DNA of 64,000 bases from Clostridium estertheticum (GTDB taxonomy: Bacteria > Bacillota > Clostridia > Clostridiales > Clostridiaceae). The position numbers and the translations under genes are program-made. Below the pieces are notes generated by a model. It was given only the letters and a program-made list of their open reading frames with translations. It was not told the origin of the DNA and made no database searches. Below are positions 9,157 through 18,253 of this stretch, one piece after another (the first letter of the stretch is position 1; each line of letters begins with the position of its first letter). The stretch is from NCBI RefSeq assembly GCF_026650985.1, contig NZ_CP086239.1, positions 4,800,501-4,864,500 on the forward strand, given 5' to 3'.

Positions 9157-9984
9157 ATGAATAAACTCAAAGGATTTTTAGCCTTGATTCTAATGCTTAC
9201 TATGGGAAGCATCTCTGGAGGGGCAGTTGAACTGGACAAATATTCAGTGCCCGATTTTTCTATTATGATTGGGACTAAACTTTATACATTAGACTATGCT
9301 AATGACCAAAAGAAAGAAATGGAAATAACAAAGGCTATCACAGAAAATGTAGGAGATATATATATAAAAACTACAGGCAGCGAGTGGACAAATAATTCAT
9401 CGGGAAAGGTAGTCGAAGTTAGTATAATAAACAAATTAGAAGTTAAAACGTTCAATGGTGTTGATGTTGTAGCGCCTCCTACACAAGGTACAGAGGGAAG
9501 TATAGTATTTAAGGCAGTAGATGTTGATACTGATTTACAATTAATGGATTCAGTTTCTAGAAAAGGTAAGGTCGGCAGTGAGTGCGTAGGTTACATAAGT
9601 GTAATTGAAGGGTATGATTTTGTTTTAGCAGATACTACTTTTACCGGTAAATTTACGAACTTAGATCAAATTGTTACGCTCAAATATAGGAAGAAAAAAA
9701 TAGTTGTGAATAATCCACCTAGTACTAAGATTACGGGGTTAACAGCTGGATTAACGTTTAAACAAGGTGAACGTATATATATGTTAGTAGAGGCAGTAGA
9801 TGAAGATAAAGAAACAACAAATGTAAGAGTAGATGTGGATGGGTCACAAGTAGGAAATTCTGACGCCCGGTGCTACGTGTTATTAAATACAGAAACTTTA
9901 GGGGGACATATCGTAAGAATAAACTCTAGAGATAAACAAGGGGTAGAGGGAGAGCAGCAAACGCTTACCTATCTTGTTAGGTAA
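9157..9984 (+). CDS. shared-domain secreted protein with MucBP-like domain (275 aa)
   Basis: The signal peptide is MNKLKGFLALILMLTMGSISGGAVE. Residues ~32-100 are the second subtype of the shared domain: VPDFSIMIGTKLYTLDYAND, then GDIYIKTTGSEW, without the usual GGxVYVKD. The 36186 protein has the same subtype. Residues ~115-180 resemble a MucBP/Ig-like repeat (VDVDTDLQLMDSVSRKGKVG, then a YDFVLADT strand and VTLKYRKKK). The last ~85 residues look like an Ig-type domain (PSTKITGL, RIYMLVEAVDEDKETTNVRVDVDG). It ends without a visible terminator before the small membrane ORF. A surface adhesin or coat component is inferred. Confidence 0.7.
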   Translation: MNKLKGFLALILMLTMGSISGGAVELDKYSVPDFSIMIGTKLYTLDYANDQKKEMEITKAITENVGDIYIKTTGSEWTNNSSGKVVEVSIINKLEVKTFNGVDVVAPPTQGTEGSIVFKAVDVDTDLQLMDSVSRKGKVGSECVGYISVIEGYDFVLADTTFTGKFTNLDQIVTLKYRKKKIVVNNPPSTKITGLTAGLTFKQGERIYMLVEAVDEDKETTNVRVDVDGSQVGNSDARCYVLLNTETLGGHIVRINSRDKQGVEGEQQTLTYLVR

Positions 9985-10074
9985 GTAGGGTGTCTCGTCG
10001 CTTCGAAAAGGGACCAAAGGTGATAACTCGATTCTATATATTTACGGTTATAATTGAGCTAAGGGGTGATTTAT

Positions 10075-10209
10075 TTGAGCTTATCTAAGATAATTCCTAC
10101 TGTTGGTTCATTGTTGGCATTTTTAGGAATAATAGTATCTTTATTTTTTATGATTAAGAGCAATTTAGCTATGAAGAAAAAATACAAAGAGAAGTATAAA
10201 AGAAAATAA
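10075..10209 (+). CDS. small single-span membrane protein (44 aa)
   Basis: It starts with TTG behind AAGGGGTGAT. The protein has one hydrophobic helix (about residues 10-27, VGSLLAFLGIIVSLFFM) and a strongly basic C-terminal tail (KKKYKEKYKRK). This is the usual shape of a small inner-membrane protein with its tail in the cytoplasm. It lies between two shared-domain genes on the same strand and may be cotranscribed with them. No family recognised. Confidence 0.5.
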   Translation: MSLSKIIPTVGSLLAFLGIIVSLFFMIKSNLAMKKKYKEKYKRK

Positions 10210-10293
10210 TTTTATCGAAATAAAGAGGAATTAAGAATCCATTATAGAATTATATTAATATATGCATAAAATTGAAAATGGGGGTATAAATAC

Positions 10294-11235
10294 ATGAATA
10301 AGAAAATTATAGGTTCATTTCTTGCGGCAGTGATGATAGCGGGTACGACGTCTATATCGGCTTTTGGTGCAATGGGGAGTGGCACAGTTGTAATAGGAAC
10401 AAAAGCATTTGATTTAAGTTATGCCAATGATCCAGCAAATTTCAAAGAAATTGCTAGTGCAATAGTTGATGGTGGAATGGTTTATGTTAAAAATTTTGAT
10501 GGAAAATGGATAAATAATATTAATGGGTTAGCTACGGCAATAAGTTCTATACCAGCTGTGATTTACAAAAATGCTACTGAGAAGATAAGTTTTGATGCAG
10601 CAGATTTAGAAACAAAGGTTACAACTACAATAAACTCTGCTACTAAAATTTTAGCAGCTACGCAAGCCGTAATTAAAGCTGAAATTAGCAAAGTACAAAC
10701 AGATGTAGATACTGCAAATACTTTGGTTAATGCATTGCTTGCTGATACGACGTCAAGTAAAATAAAAGCAGATTTATTATCACGATTAAGTCTTATCAAA
10801 GTTACAAATGTGACTACACCAATTGTAACTACTCCAAGCGTAGATATAACTGCTCCAATTCTTAATTCTGTAGCATTAACTATTGGACAATCAGTTTCAG
10901 CTATTAAGGATGCCAGCGGTAATTTTAAAGTGAGCCTAGCTGCGGCAAAAGCCACTGATATGTTTACTGCCGTAAATTTTAACACTAGCGAGAAAGCTAC
11001 TGTAAAAGTTACTTGTTTGGGAAGGTCTAAAACTTTTACAATAAATGATTCTGGTAATCTTACTATTCCTGTAGCTGATCTACTTGGGTCATATGCACCT
11101 AGTGCAGCTGGTATATCTGTAGGAACTTTAAAAAATTACCTTAGTTTATTAGGTAATAGTATTACATTAAATGCAACACTTACTGATGCATCTGGAAATG
11201 CATCAACAAAAACGATTATTATTGCTGCTAACTAA
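10294..11235 (+). CDS. shared-domain secreted protein (313 aa)
   Basis: Behind GGGGG, the signal peptide MNKKIIGSFLAAVMIAGTTSISAFG is nearly the same as in the 5174 and 57028 proteins. The shared domain covers residues ~28-92 (GTVVIGTKAFDLSYAND, VYVKNFDGKWINN, IPAVIYKN). A helical, Ala/Thr/Lys-rich segment follows (~100-175; TKILAATQAVIKAEISKVQTD looks coiled-coil). Then comes one Ig-like domain from about 190 to the end (ITAPILNSVALTIGQ...LTDASGNAS). It resembles a minimal version of the large surface proteins. Function unknown; surface location inferred. Confidence 0.75.
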   Translation: MNKKIIGSFLAAVMIAGTTSISAFGAMGSGTVVIGTKAFDLSYANDPANFKEIASAIVDGGMVYVKNFDGKWINNINGLATAISSIPAVIYKNATEKISFDAADLETKVTTTINSATKILAATQAVIKAEISKVQTDVDTANTLVNALLADTTSSKIKADLLSRLSLIKVTNVTTPIVTTPSVDITAPILNSVALTIGQSVSAIKDASGNFKVSLAAAKATDMFTAVNFNTSEKATVKVTCLGRSKTFTINDSGNLTIPVADLLGSYAPSAAGISVGTLKNYLSLLGNSITLNATLTDASGNASTKTIIIAAN

Positions 11236-11262
11236 ATTTAGAAAAGTTATATAAACTAAATA

Positions 11263-11303
11263 AAAATGACTGGACTGATATAAATCAGCCTAGTCATTTT
11301 CAC
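11263..11303. terminator. bidirectional terminator
   Basis: AAAATGACT...CTGAT / ATCAG...AGTCATTTT with a 4-nt loop, between the convergent 10294 and 11328 genes. Confidence 0.75.
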
Positions 11304-11327
11304 GTTAAAGAGTAAAAATTTACGTTA

Positions 11328-13025
11328 TTACATATTACTTGAGGTTACAGTTTTACCTGTAAGATTATCTACCCAATTTCCGGAGTAATCTTTAACATAA
11401 ATATCTCCACCAGTAACTATTGCATTATTGATTTCGGAACTATTAGCTGAATTGTTAGCATATTCAAGGGTATAAGATTTGGTACCTATTAAAACAGTTC
11501 CGGCAGGCATTACATTTAAATCTGCTGAAGTATAAGCTGCTTCTTTATTATAGTGAATGCCTAATCTTGCACTTTCAGTTTTGTATAAGCTTGTTACTGT
11601 TACATATACATAACCGCCCGCTTGTGCTAATTGGTCAGTGGTAGTTATTGTAGTTCTATATTGAGTTGAATTTACAGTTCCTACTCCTATTGTCTTTTGA
11701 GAAAAAGCGTCTGAATAAATAGTTACCTTGTCACCATCTGTAAACATATAATTATTTAAAGTTACAACATCCAAAGCTCCTACTGGATTGTTTGAAACCG
11801 TGATTGCATCTGTACTAACTGGAATTGTAGAAACTGGTATTGATGATTGCGTTGGTTGTCCTTCTGCTGTAACTGCAACAGTATATTTTCCAGTGTTTAA
11901 ATTATTGTTTAGAAGGCCTAAAGGTTGTTTTAGGACACTAAAAAAATAAGTACCTGCTTTTAAGGAAACAGATTGTGACCATGTTTTAGGAGTTGCATCC
12001 GATCCATAACGAATGCGCGACGAGAATATTTGATTGCCATCATTATCCGCTAAGTTTGCATTTACTTCATAAATCGATGAAATCATTTTTAAAGTGATTT
12101 TTCCATCTAGTGGAAGCAATATTTTGTAGGTGTTTTGATCATCATTACATGCAATAAATCCAGTGATAACATTAGAATTCAAATTTAATGGCTGCGCAGT
12201 TAAGGTGCCATTATTAGGCTCTACATCATCGCTATATACAGGCGTATAATTAACGCGAAGAGTATACTTACCTGTATTTGAATTATTGTTTAATAGACCA
12301 GTGCCTTGTTTTAAAACACTTAAATAATAAGTACCTGCATCCAAATCAATAAGTTGTGTCCATGTCTTTGGAGATTGTTCAGATCCCGAACCTACGTAAT
12401 TAGAAAATATTTGCTTGCCATCATTATCATTTAAATTTAAATTTACTCCATATATTGATGAAATCATTTTGACATCAATTCTACCAGAAATCGGGAGTGT
12501 AAATTTATACGTATCCTGGTCATCATTGGCTGATATAAATCCTATGAGTGGATCGGAATTTAAAGTTAATGGTTGCGCAGTTAAAGGACCATTATTAGGT
12601 TCTACATCATTGGTATAAAGCTGCGTAAAATTAACTCCAAGACTATAGTTTACAGTGTCAGAAACATATTTTATAACAGTGAAATAATAAGTACCTGCGT
12701 TTAAATCAATAGGTAAGGACCATGTTGTGGATGAATTACCATTTCCTAAACTGGGATAATAAGATAATACTTGATTACCATTATCATCCTTCAAATTTAA
12801 ATTTATTTTATTATTTGATGAAATCATTTTGATATTGAGTTTGCCAGCGGTGGGAAGTACGATCTTGTATATGTCTTGGTCATTAGATGAGACAATATCG
12901 CTAGTAACTGTGCTGCCGAGTGTAAGAGTTTGGGTAATAGCTGCATGGGCAATATTAGTTGGTACTATAATTTGCACTATTAGAAATGCTAATAAGAATA
13001 ATGGTGTAATAATTTTTTTATGCAA
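11328..13025 (-). CDS. secreted protein with three PPC domains and a C-terminal shared domain (565 aa)
   Basis: Signal peptide MHKKIITPLFLLAF...NIAHA. Three bacterial pre-peptidase C-terminal (PPC) beta-sandwich repeats follow at about residues 30-135, 138-262 and 265-390. Each runs EPNNGxLTAQPLxLN, then DDQDTYKFxLP, then DAGTYYxSVLK. A linker/Ig-like region (~410-500) precedes the shared domain at the very C-terminus (~505-565; GTVLIGTKSYTLEYANN, IYVKDYSGNWVDNLTGKTV). This is the only member with the domain at the C-terminus. PPC domains usually accompany secreted proteases, but no catalytic domain is present, so it is a non-enzymatic surface or binding protein. Confidence 0.78.
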   Translation of the reverse strand: MHKKIITPLFLLAFLIVQIIVPTNIAHAAITQTLTLGSTVTSDIVSSNDQDIYKIVLPTAGKLNIKMISSNNKINLNLKDDNGNQVLSYYPSLGNGNSSTTWSLPIDLNAGTYYFTVIKYVSDTVNYSLGVNFTQLYTNDVEPNNGPLTAQPLTLNSDPLIGFISANDDQDTYKFTLPISGRIDVKMISSIYGVNLNLNDNDGKQIFSNYVGSGSEQSPKTWTQLIDLDAGTYYLSVLKQGTGLLNNNSNTGKYTLRVNYTPVYSDDVEPNNGTLTAQPLNLNSNVITGFIACNDDQNTYKILLPLDGKITLKMISSIYEVNANLADNDGNQIFSSRIRYGSDATPKTWSQSVSLKAGTYFFSVLKQPLGLLNNNLNTGKYTVAVTAEGQPTQSSIPVSTIPVSTDAITVSNNPVGALDVVTLNNYMFTDGDKVTIYSDAFSQKTIGVGTVNSTQYRTTITTTDQLAQAGGYVYVTVTSLYKTESARLGIHYNKEAAYTSADLNVMPAGTVLIGTKSYTLEYANNSANSSEINNAIVTGGDIYVKDYSGNWVDNLTGKTVTSSNM

Positions 13026-13214
13026 TTTGAATCCCCCTTATAATGTAGTGATTTTTTTATTAAACCCTCTATATATAATTCAACATGAATGTCTATTTTC
13101 CTTTTTTAGAATATTTATCCTTAGAAGATTTTCTCAGTTATATTATACTTCACTGGCAGTCATTATGTTAACTAAAATCATTAAGTAAATATAATCATAA
13201 AATATTAGCAAAAG

Positions 13215-13243
13215 TGCAACTATATTGTAGTAATAAACGTTAT
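13215..13243 (+). promoter_or_regulatory. ECF-sigma-like promoter, copy 4 (polysaccharide operon)
   Basis: TGCAAC (13215-13220), N17, CGTTAT (13238-13243), then ATAAGTGTAA. It is the same element as before the surface-protein genes and lies 120 nt before the first gene of the polysaccharide operon. Confidence 0.7.
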
Positions 13244-13294
13244 ATAAGTGTAAAAGACAAAGGAATATTGAATCGCGTTATTTTATAGAAAGGT

Positions 13295-13327
13295 ATTATT
13301 TACCTAGGAAGTAAATAATGATATAAT
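13295..13327 (+). promoter_or_regulatory. SigA-like promoter with 9-bp inverted repeat
   Basis: TTTACC (13299-13304), 17 nt, TATAAT (13322-13327). A perfect inverted repeat, ATTATTTAC-N7-GTAAATAAT (13295-13319), covers the -35 and spacer, so a repressor could bind there. No obvious regulator gene is adjacent. Confidence 0.5.
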
Positions 13328-13362
13328 ATGGACATATGAACTTTTATTAGGGGGAACTATAG

Positions 13363-14058
13363 ATGAATGAAGAAATGAATATTAGTATTGAAGATTATCT
13401 TACAATAATAAAAGAAAGATTATTGTTAATAGGTACCATAACTCTTGCAACTGTAATAATTGCGGGTATATTAAGCTTTTTTGTTATAAAACCAACATAT
13501 GAGGCAAGTACAAGCATAATAGTGGGTAAGCCACAGGCTACCACGAATCAATCCTCACAACTAAATAGTGATATAACTATGTATCAAAATTTACTTATAA
13601 CATATAGTGAAATTGCTAAGTCTGATTTAGTAGCACAGGGGGCACTTGATGAATTAAAGGGTAATTTAACAATAGATCAGATTAAAGCTGACGTTACTGT
13701 TACTCCAAAAACCGGAACTCAAATTTTAATGATTACAGCTAAAGGTAAGGAGCCACAAGAGGTGTATAAGATTGTAAATGCTATTTCAACATCCTTTGTA
13801 GAATCTACTAAAAAGGTTTATCCAACAGGTGGAGATATACAAGTAATGGATAAGGCTACTATACCAAAGAACCCAATTAGTCCTAATAAGAAATTAAACT
13901 TGGCTATTGGCCTTTTTTTAGGGTTAATACTTTCACTTGGAGTTGTGTTCCTACTTGAATACATGGATAACACTATAAAGACCGAAAGTGATGTAGAAAA
14001 ATACTTAGGTTTACCAGTTCTCGGAGTAATACCTAGAATAATAGAAGATAAAAAGTAA
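13363..14058 (+). CDS. cpsC: polysaccharide co-polymerase / chain-length regulator, CpsC (YveK) type
   Basis: The 231-aa Wzz-family protein has two transmembrane helices (about residues 18-40 and 173-195) and an external domain between them. The PxxP-type motif before TM2 is present (ATIPKNPISPNKK). In Gram-positive bacteria this membrane protein activates the separate cytoplasmic kinase CpsD and helps set polymer length. It is the first gene of the operon, behind AGGGGGA, 12 nt from the phosphatase gene. Confidence 0.9.
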   Translation: MNEEMNISIEDYLTIIKERLLLIGTITLATVIIAGILSFFVIKPTYEASTSIIVGKPQATTNQSSQLNSDITMYQNLLITYSEIAKSDLVAQGALDELKGNLTIDQIKADVTVTPKTGTQILMITAKGKEPQEVYKIVNAISTSFVESTKKVYPTGGDIQVMDKATIPKNPISPNKKLNLAIGLFLGLILSLGVVFLLEYMDNTIKTESDVEKYLGLPVLGVIPRIIEDKK

Positions 14059-14070
14059 GAAGGCGATGGA

Positions 14071-14838
14071 ATGATTGATATACATAGTCATATACTCCCA
14101 GGTATTGATGATGGCTCAAAGGATATGGAAATGAGCATTAAGATGCTAAAAATGGCAGAAGAAAAAGGCACCAAAATCATTGTGGCAACGCCTCATTATA
14201 TAAGGGGTAGATATGAAAATCATTATGATAAGATTTTTGACTTGCATCAAGAAGTAAAACTTGCAGCTGAAAATGCAGGTTTAAAGATAGAAGTACTACT
14301 AGGACAAGAAGTTATGCTTGATAAGTATGCACTAGATTTGTGCAAAGAAGGAAAAATAAGAGGAATAAATGAAACGAGTTATATGCTTATTGAATTTCCA
14401 ATGGATAAATTACCAAATGATGCTTTAGACTTAATTTATGAGTTAAGGGTTCTAGGTATTAAACCTATAATTGCACATCCTGAAAGGTATGAATACATAA
14501 TAGAAGCACCCACAACTATAAACGATTTTATAAACGAGGGATGTTTGTTTCAGATTAATGCTGGAAGCTTGCAAGGCTTATTTGGGAAAAAGGTTCAAAA
14601 ATGTGCCAAGTTACTTGTTAAAGAGGGTTTGGTAAACTTTATTGCGTCAGATGCACATTCTATAAATAGAAGATGCCCTGGCCTTATAGAAGGAGTTAGA
14701 GTAGCGACATTGTTAGATGAGGACATAGAGAAAAAGGTTTCTAGTAATTTAGAACTTATGCTCATAGATAAGGATATAGAAGCTACTATGGAAAAAATAC
14801 AGAAAAAGAAAAGTATATTTCAGATATTCAGACATTAA
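14071..14838 (+). CDS. cpsB: tyrosine-protein phosphatase, CpsB (YwqE) type, PHP family
   Basis: The 255 residues begin with the PHP metal-binding signature MIDIHSHILPGIDDG. Further metal ligands include ATPHY (~50), the GQEVM segment (~85), AHPERY (~137) and SDAHS (~193). The enzyme dephosphorylates the tyrosine cluster of the CpsD kinase and so cycles polysaccharide assembly. Standard length. Confidence 0.92.
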   Translation: MIDIHSHILPGIDDGSKDMEMSIKMLKMAEEKGTKIIVATPHYIRGRYENHYDKIFDLHQEVKLAAENAGLKIEVLLGQEVMLDKYALDLCKEGKIRGINETSYMLIEFPMDKLPNDALDLIYELRVLGIKPIIAHPERYEYIIEAPTTINDFINEGCLFQINAGSLQGLFGKKVQKCAKLLVKEGLVNFIASDAHSINRRCPGLIEGVRVATLLDEDIEKKVSSNLELMLIDKDIEATMEKIQKKKSIFQIFRH

Positions 14839-14896
14839 AATAATTATAAAAAAATTATTGTTTACTTAAAAATAATTAGTAAAGGCAGTGAATCAA

Positions 14897-15625
14897 ATGA
14901 AAGAATTAGACTTAATAACATTTAAGGAACCTAACTCACCAATGTCAGAGTCATATAGAACCCTTAGGACTAATATTCAATTTTCATCTTTTGATAAAAA
15001 AATTAAGACATTACTTCTAACTAGTTCAGGACCAGGAGAAGGAAAAACTACAACTTCTTCAAATTTGGCTATGGTTATGGCTCAAGGTGGCAATAAGACT
15101 TTATTAATAGATTGTGATCAAAGAAAACCACAGGTGCATAAGGTTTTTGGATTTTCTAACGAAAAGGGTTTATCTAACATGCTGGTAAGTGATGATGCAA
15201 ATGATGGTGAAATAAATATAAATATAGGTATTCATGAGACAGTACAACCGAACCTTCATGTTTTAACTTCAGGTACAAGACCACCAAACCCCGCGGAACT
15301 TTTAGGATCAGCTAAAATGAAAAATTTTATCGAGGAGTTAAAGAAAACATATGATTATATAATCTTAGATACTCCTCCAATAATACTAGTTACAGATGCA
15401 CAAATTCTAGCTCAATATACAGATGGATGCCTTTTAGTTGTATCTTCAAAGGAAGCGGAACGGGATGCAGCTGTAAAAGCCAAGGGACTACTTGAAAAGG
15501 TAAACGCTAAAATATTGGGTATAGTACTTAATAAAGTGGACCTGAAAAAGAAAGGTTATTATAACTATGAGTATAAGTATGGTGAAACTGTCAAAGGTGA
15601 AAAAATCAGAAAAATAGCAAAATAA
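14897..15625 (+). CDS. cpsD: tyrosine-protein kinase, CpsD (YveL) type
   Basis: The ATG at 14897 is preferred over the GTG at 14888, which sits too close to the AAAGG site. The 242-aa BY-kinase has Walker A GPGEGKTT (~45-52), Walker A' LLIDCDQRKP (~72), Walker B YIILDTPP (~158) and a C-terminal tyrosine cluster (GYYNYEYKYGE) that is the autophosphorylation target. It partners with CpsC and CpsB in the two genes upstream. Confidence 0.92.
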   Translation: MKELDLITFKEPNSPMSESYRTLRTNIQFSSFDKKIKTLLLTSSGPGEGKTTTSSNLAMVMAQGGNKTLLIDCDQRKPQVHKVFGFSNEKGLSNMLVSDDANDGEININIGIHETVQPNLHVLTSGTRPPNPAELLGSAKMKNFIEELKKTYDYIILDTPPIILVTDAQILAQYTDGCLLVVSSKEAERDAAVKAKGLLEKVNAKILGIVLNKVDLKKKGYYNYEYKYGETVKGEKIRKIAK

Positions 15626-15670
15626 TAAGAAATTTAATATTATCTATAATTTGATAAAGTGAGGGATTCT

Positions 15671-17530
15671 ATGAAGGTTTTAGGGAAATGGAAAAAACCA
15701 ATATTGATGCTAAGCGATGCAGTTTTAATAAATTTAGCATATATATTAGCTTTCTTTTTTATATATAATTATAAAAATTTCAGATTTTATTCAAGTAGTT
15801 ACAAAGAGATAGCATTAATTGTAACAGTTATTTACATAACTTGTTTTTATATTTTTAAACTTTACGAAAGTCTTTGGAAATATGCAAGTATTGATGAATT
15901 TATGCTTATTATTGGTGCGTGCCTTACTTCTAATATTTTGATGATCGTTTTTGTTAGAATTATTGGACATCCATTCGCATATGGAGTAAGTATAATAGCC
16001 TGTGCTTTTAGTATTATTTTTATAGTAGGGCTTAGAATGTCATTTAGAGTTTACGGAAGATTTGAAAGTATGGTAAATTGTAATGCCAGTAAAATTGTTC
16101 AATCAAGAGTAATGATAATTGGTGCTGGGTCGGCTGCAGCTATGGTTATTAAAGAAATGAAAAGTAGTAGTCAGAGTAAATACATGCCAATAGCTGTAAT
16201 TGATGATGAAGTTTACAAAAAAGGAAATACTATTGCGGGAGTAAAGGTACTTGGAAATCGAAAAGATATTCCTAGAATAGTAATAGAAAAGAACATAGAA
16301 ACTATTCTTATAGCTATTCCAACAATAGATGATGAAGATAAAAAAGAAATACTCGAGATATGCAAGAAAACGAATTGTAAAATAGAAATTATCCCAGGTA
16401 TGTATGAAATAATAAATGGGAAAGTTTCATTAAATCAAATCCGAAAAGTAGAAATCGAGGATTTACTAGGACGTAAAGCAGTAAAGCTCGATATGCAGGG
16501 CATAACAAGTTATATAACCAATAAAACAATACTCGTAACAGGTGGCGGTGGGTCCATTGGTTCAGAACTCTGTCGTCAAATTATAAAATTTGAACCAAAA
16601 CAATTAATTGTCTTTGATATATATGAAAACAATGCTTATGACCTGCAAATGGAACTTGAGTATAAGTATCCAAAGTTAGATTTATTGGTGCTTATAGGGT
16701 CAGTTAGAGATAAAAAAAGGCTGGAAGATGTTTTTAAAAAGTATTCTCCAAATATAGTTTTTCATGCTGCGGCGCATAAACATGTTCCACTAATGGAAAA
16801 TAGTCCAATGGAGGCCATAAAAAACAATGTGTTTGGAACATATAATGTAGCTGAATGTGCACATAAATTTAATGTAGAAAGATTCGTTATGATATCTACA
16901 GACAAAGCGGTAAACCCAACAAATGTTATGGGTGCTACTAAAAGAATGTGTGAGATGATTATACAATCTATGGATAAAATAAGTAAAACACATTTTGTAG
17001 CAGTAAGATTTGGAAATGTACTTGGAAGCAATGGGTCAGTAATTCCATTATTTAAAAAACAAATAGAACATGGTGGACCAGTTACACTTACTAACAAATA
17101 TATAACAAGATTTTTTATGACAATTCCAGAAGCTGCGCAATTAGTGCTTCAATCTGGGGCATATGCACAGGGTGGAGAAATATTTGTGCTTGATATGGGA
17201 AAGCCTGTTAAAATATATGATTTAGCATGGGATTTAATAAAACTTTCAGGATTCATTCCAGACAAAGACATAAAAATCGAAATCACAGGACTTCGCCCAG
17301 GAGAAAAGCTTTATGAAGAGCTCTTAATGAGTGAAGAAGGACTTACAAACACTAAACATGAGAAGATATTTATAGGAAAACCAACATTTACTGATTTGAG
17401 TGTAATAAAAGAAAGAATGAAGGAACTTAAAGAAATTATAGAAAAAGATGATGTGCAACTGTTAATCGATAAAATAGGAGAAATAGTTCCAACATACAAT
17501 AGAACTTTGGCAGAGTCGGCTACTATGTAG
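15671..17530 (+). CDS. membrane UDP-sugar 4,6-dehydratase (CapD/EpsC/PglF type)
   Basis: The start at ATG 15671 fits GAGGGA. The 619 residues comprise four N-terminal transmembrane helices (~15-125), a first Rossmann-like domain (IIGAGSAAAMVI, ~152) and a catalytic SDR domain from ~285 (TGGGGSIGSE). The active-site region STDKAVNPTNVMGATKR has the Met-x-x-x-Lys pattern typical of this family instead of Tyr-x-x-x-Lys. Family members convert UDP-GlcNAc to UDP-4-keto-6-deoxy-GlcNAc, feeding bacillosamine, QuiNAc or FucNAc synthesis. It probably supplies the first sugar of the repeat unit, transferred by the next gene. Confidence 0.88.
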   Translation: MKVLGKWKKPILMLSDAVLINLAYILAFFFIYNYKNFRFYSSSYKEIALIVTVIYITCFYIFKLYESLWKYASIDEFMLIIGACLTSNILMIVFVRIIGHPFAYGVSIIACAFSIIFIVGLRMSFRVYGRFESMVNCNASKIVQSRVMIIGAGSAAAMVIKEMKSSSQSKYMPIAVIDDEVYKKGNTIAGVKVLGNRKDIPRIVIEKNIETILIAIPTIDDEDKKEILEICKKTNCKIEIIPGMYEIINGKVSLNQIRKVEIEDLLGRKAVKLDMQGITSYITNKTILVTGGGGSIGSELCRQIIKFEPKQLIVFDIYENNAYDLQMELEYKYPKLDLLVLIGSVRDKKRLEDVFKKYSPNIVFHAAAHKHVPLMENSPMEAIKNNVFGTYNVAECAHKFNVERFVMISTDKAVNPTNVMGATKRMCEMIIQSMDKISKTHFVAVRFGNVLGSNGSVIPLFKKQIEHGGPVTLTNKYITRFFMTIPEAAQLVLQSGAYAQGGEIFVLDMGKPVKIYDLAWDLIKLSGFIPDKDIKIEITGLRPGEKLYEELLMSEEGLTNTKHEKIFIGKPTFTDLSVIKERMKELKEIIEKDDVQLLIDKIGEIVPTYNRTLAESATM

Positions 17531-17597
17531 CCGTAGGTGTCTACTTCGTAGTTGTGTACTAATATTGTAGAATAAAATAATTTAGGGGGGCGGTATT

Positions 17598-18236
17598 ATG
17601 GAGAAGTTTTTAAATGCTGTAGTAAGTTTAATATTATTGGTGTTGTTATCGCCATTATTTATTATCGTAGGAGTAATAATAAAGTTGAATTCAAAAGGTC
17701 CAGTATTTTTTACTCAGATGAGAATAGGTAAAAATAATGAATTATTTAAATTCTATAAATTTAGGACAATGAAGGTTGGAACTCCAAATGTTGCAACAGA
17801 CAAACTGGATAGTTCAAAAAGTTATGTAACGACAAGTGGAAAGATTCTACGTAAAACAAGTATGGATGAACTTCCACAAATAATTAATATTATTAAAGGG
17901 GATATGGTGCTTGTAGGACCAAGACCCGCTTTATATAATCAGTATGAGCTTAAGGAGTTACGGACAAAGGTAGGGGTTCATACACTGATTCCAGGAATTA
18001 CAGGGTGGGCTCAAATCAATGGCCGAGATAATAATGATGATTTTGAGAAAACAAGGCATGACGCATATTATCTAAACAATAAGTCGTTGAAGCTAGATGC
18101 ATTAATAATATTTAGAACTGTGTTTAAGGTTCTAAAAGCAGAGGGAATTCTTGAAGGTTCAATAATCAAAGCGAGAGATGAAGAAATAAGTCAAGAAAGA
18201 AGCCAAGCGAGCAATCATGAAGATTTATCAGTATAA
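17598..18236 (+). CDS. initiating sugar-phosphate transferase (PglC/EpsL/WcaJ C-terminal type)
   Basis: The 212-aa polyprenyl-phosphate phosphoglycosyl transferase has the minimal PglC-like architecture. It has one N-terminal re-entrant membrane helix (~5-28), then KFYKFRTM, the catalytic-region DELPQIINIIKGDMVLVGPRP and PGITGWAQINGR motifs. It puts the first sugar-phosphate on undecaprenyl phosphate at the inner membrane face. The preceding dehydratase and following PglD-like transferase suggest a modified 6-deoxy-HexNAc. A GGGGGG-type site precedes the ATG. Confidence 0.9.
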   Translation: MEKFLNAVVSLILLVLLSPLFIIVGVIIKLNSKGPVFFTQMRIGKNNELFKFYKFRTMKVGTPNVATDKLDSSKSYVTTSGKILRKTSMDELPQIINIIKGDMVLVGPRPALYNQYELKELRTKVGVHTLIPGITGWAQINGRDNNDDFEKTRHDAYYLNNKSLKLDALIIFRTVFKVLKAEGILEGSIIKARDEEISQERSQASNHEDLSV

Positions 18237-18253
18237 ATATGAGGTGATATAAA

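Larger units (their letters stand above)
13026..13362. promoter_or_regulatory. divergent region before the polysaccharide operon
   Basis: It contains an ECF-like promoter (13215-13243), a SigA-like promoter with an overlapping inverted repeat (13295-13327), and AT-rich sequence with no other recognised gene. The 119-aa reading frame running into it from 12829 is a shadow. Confidence 0.5.
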
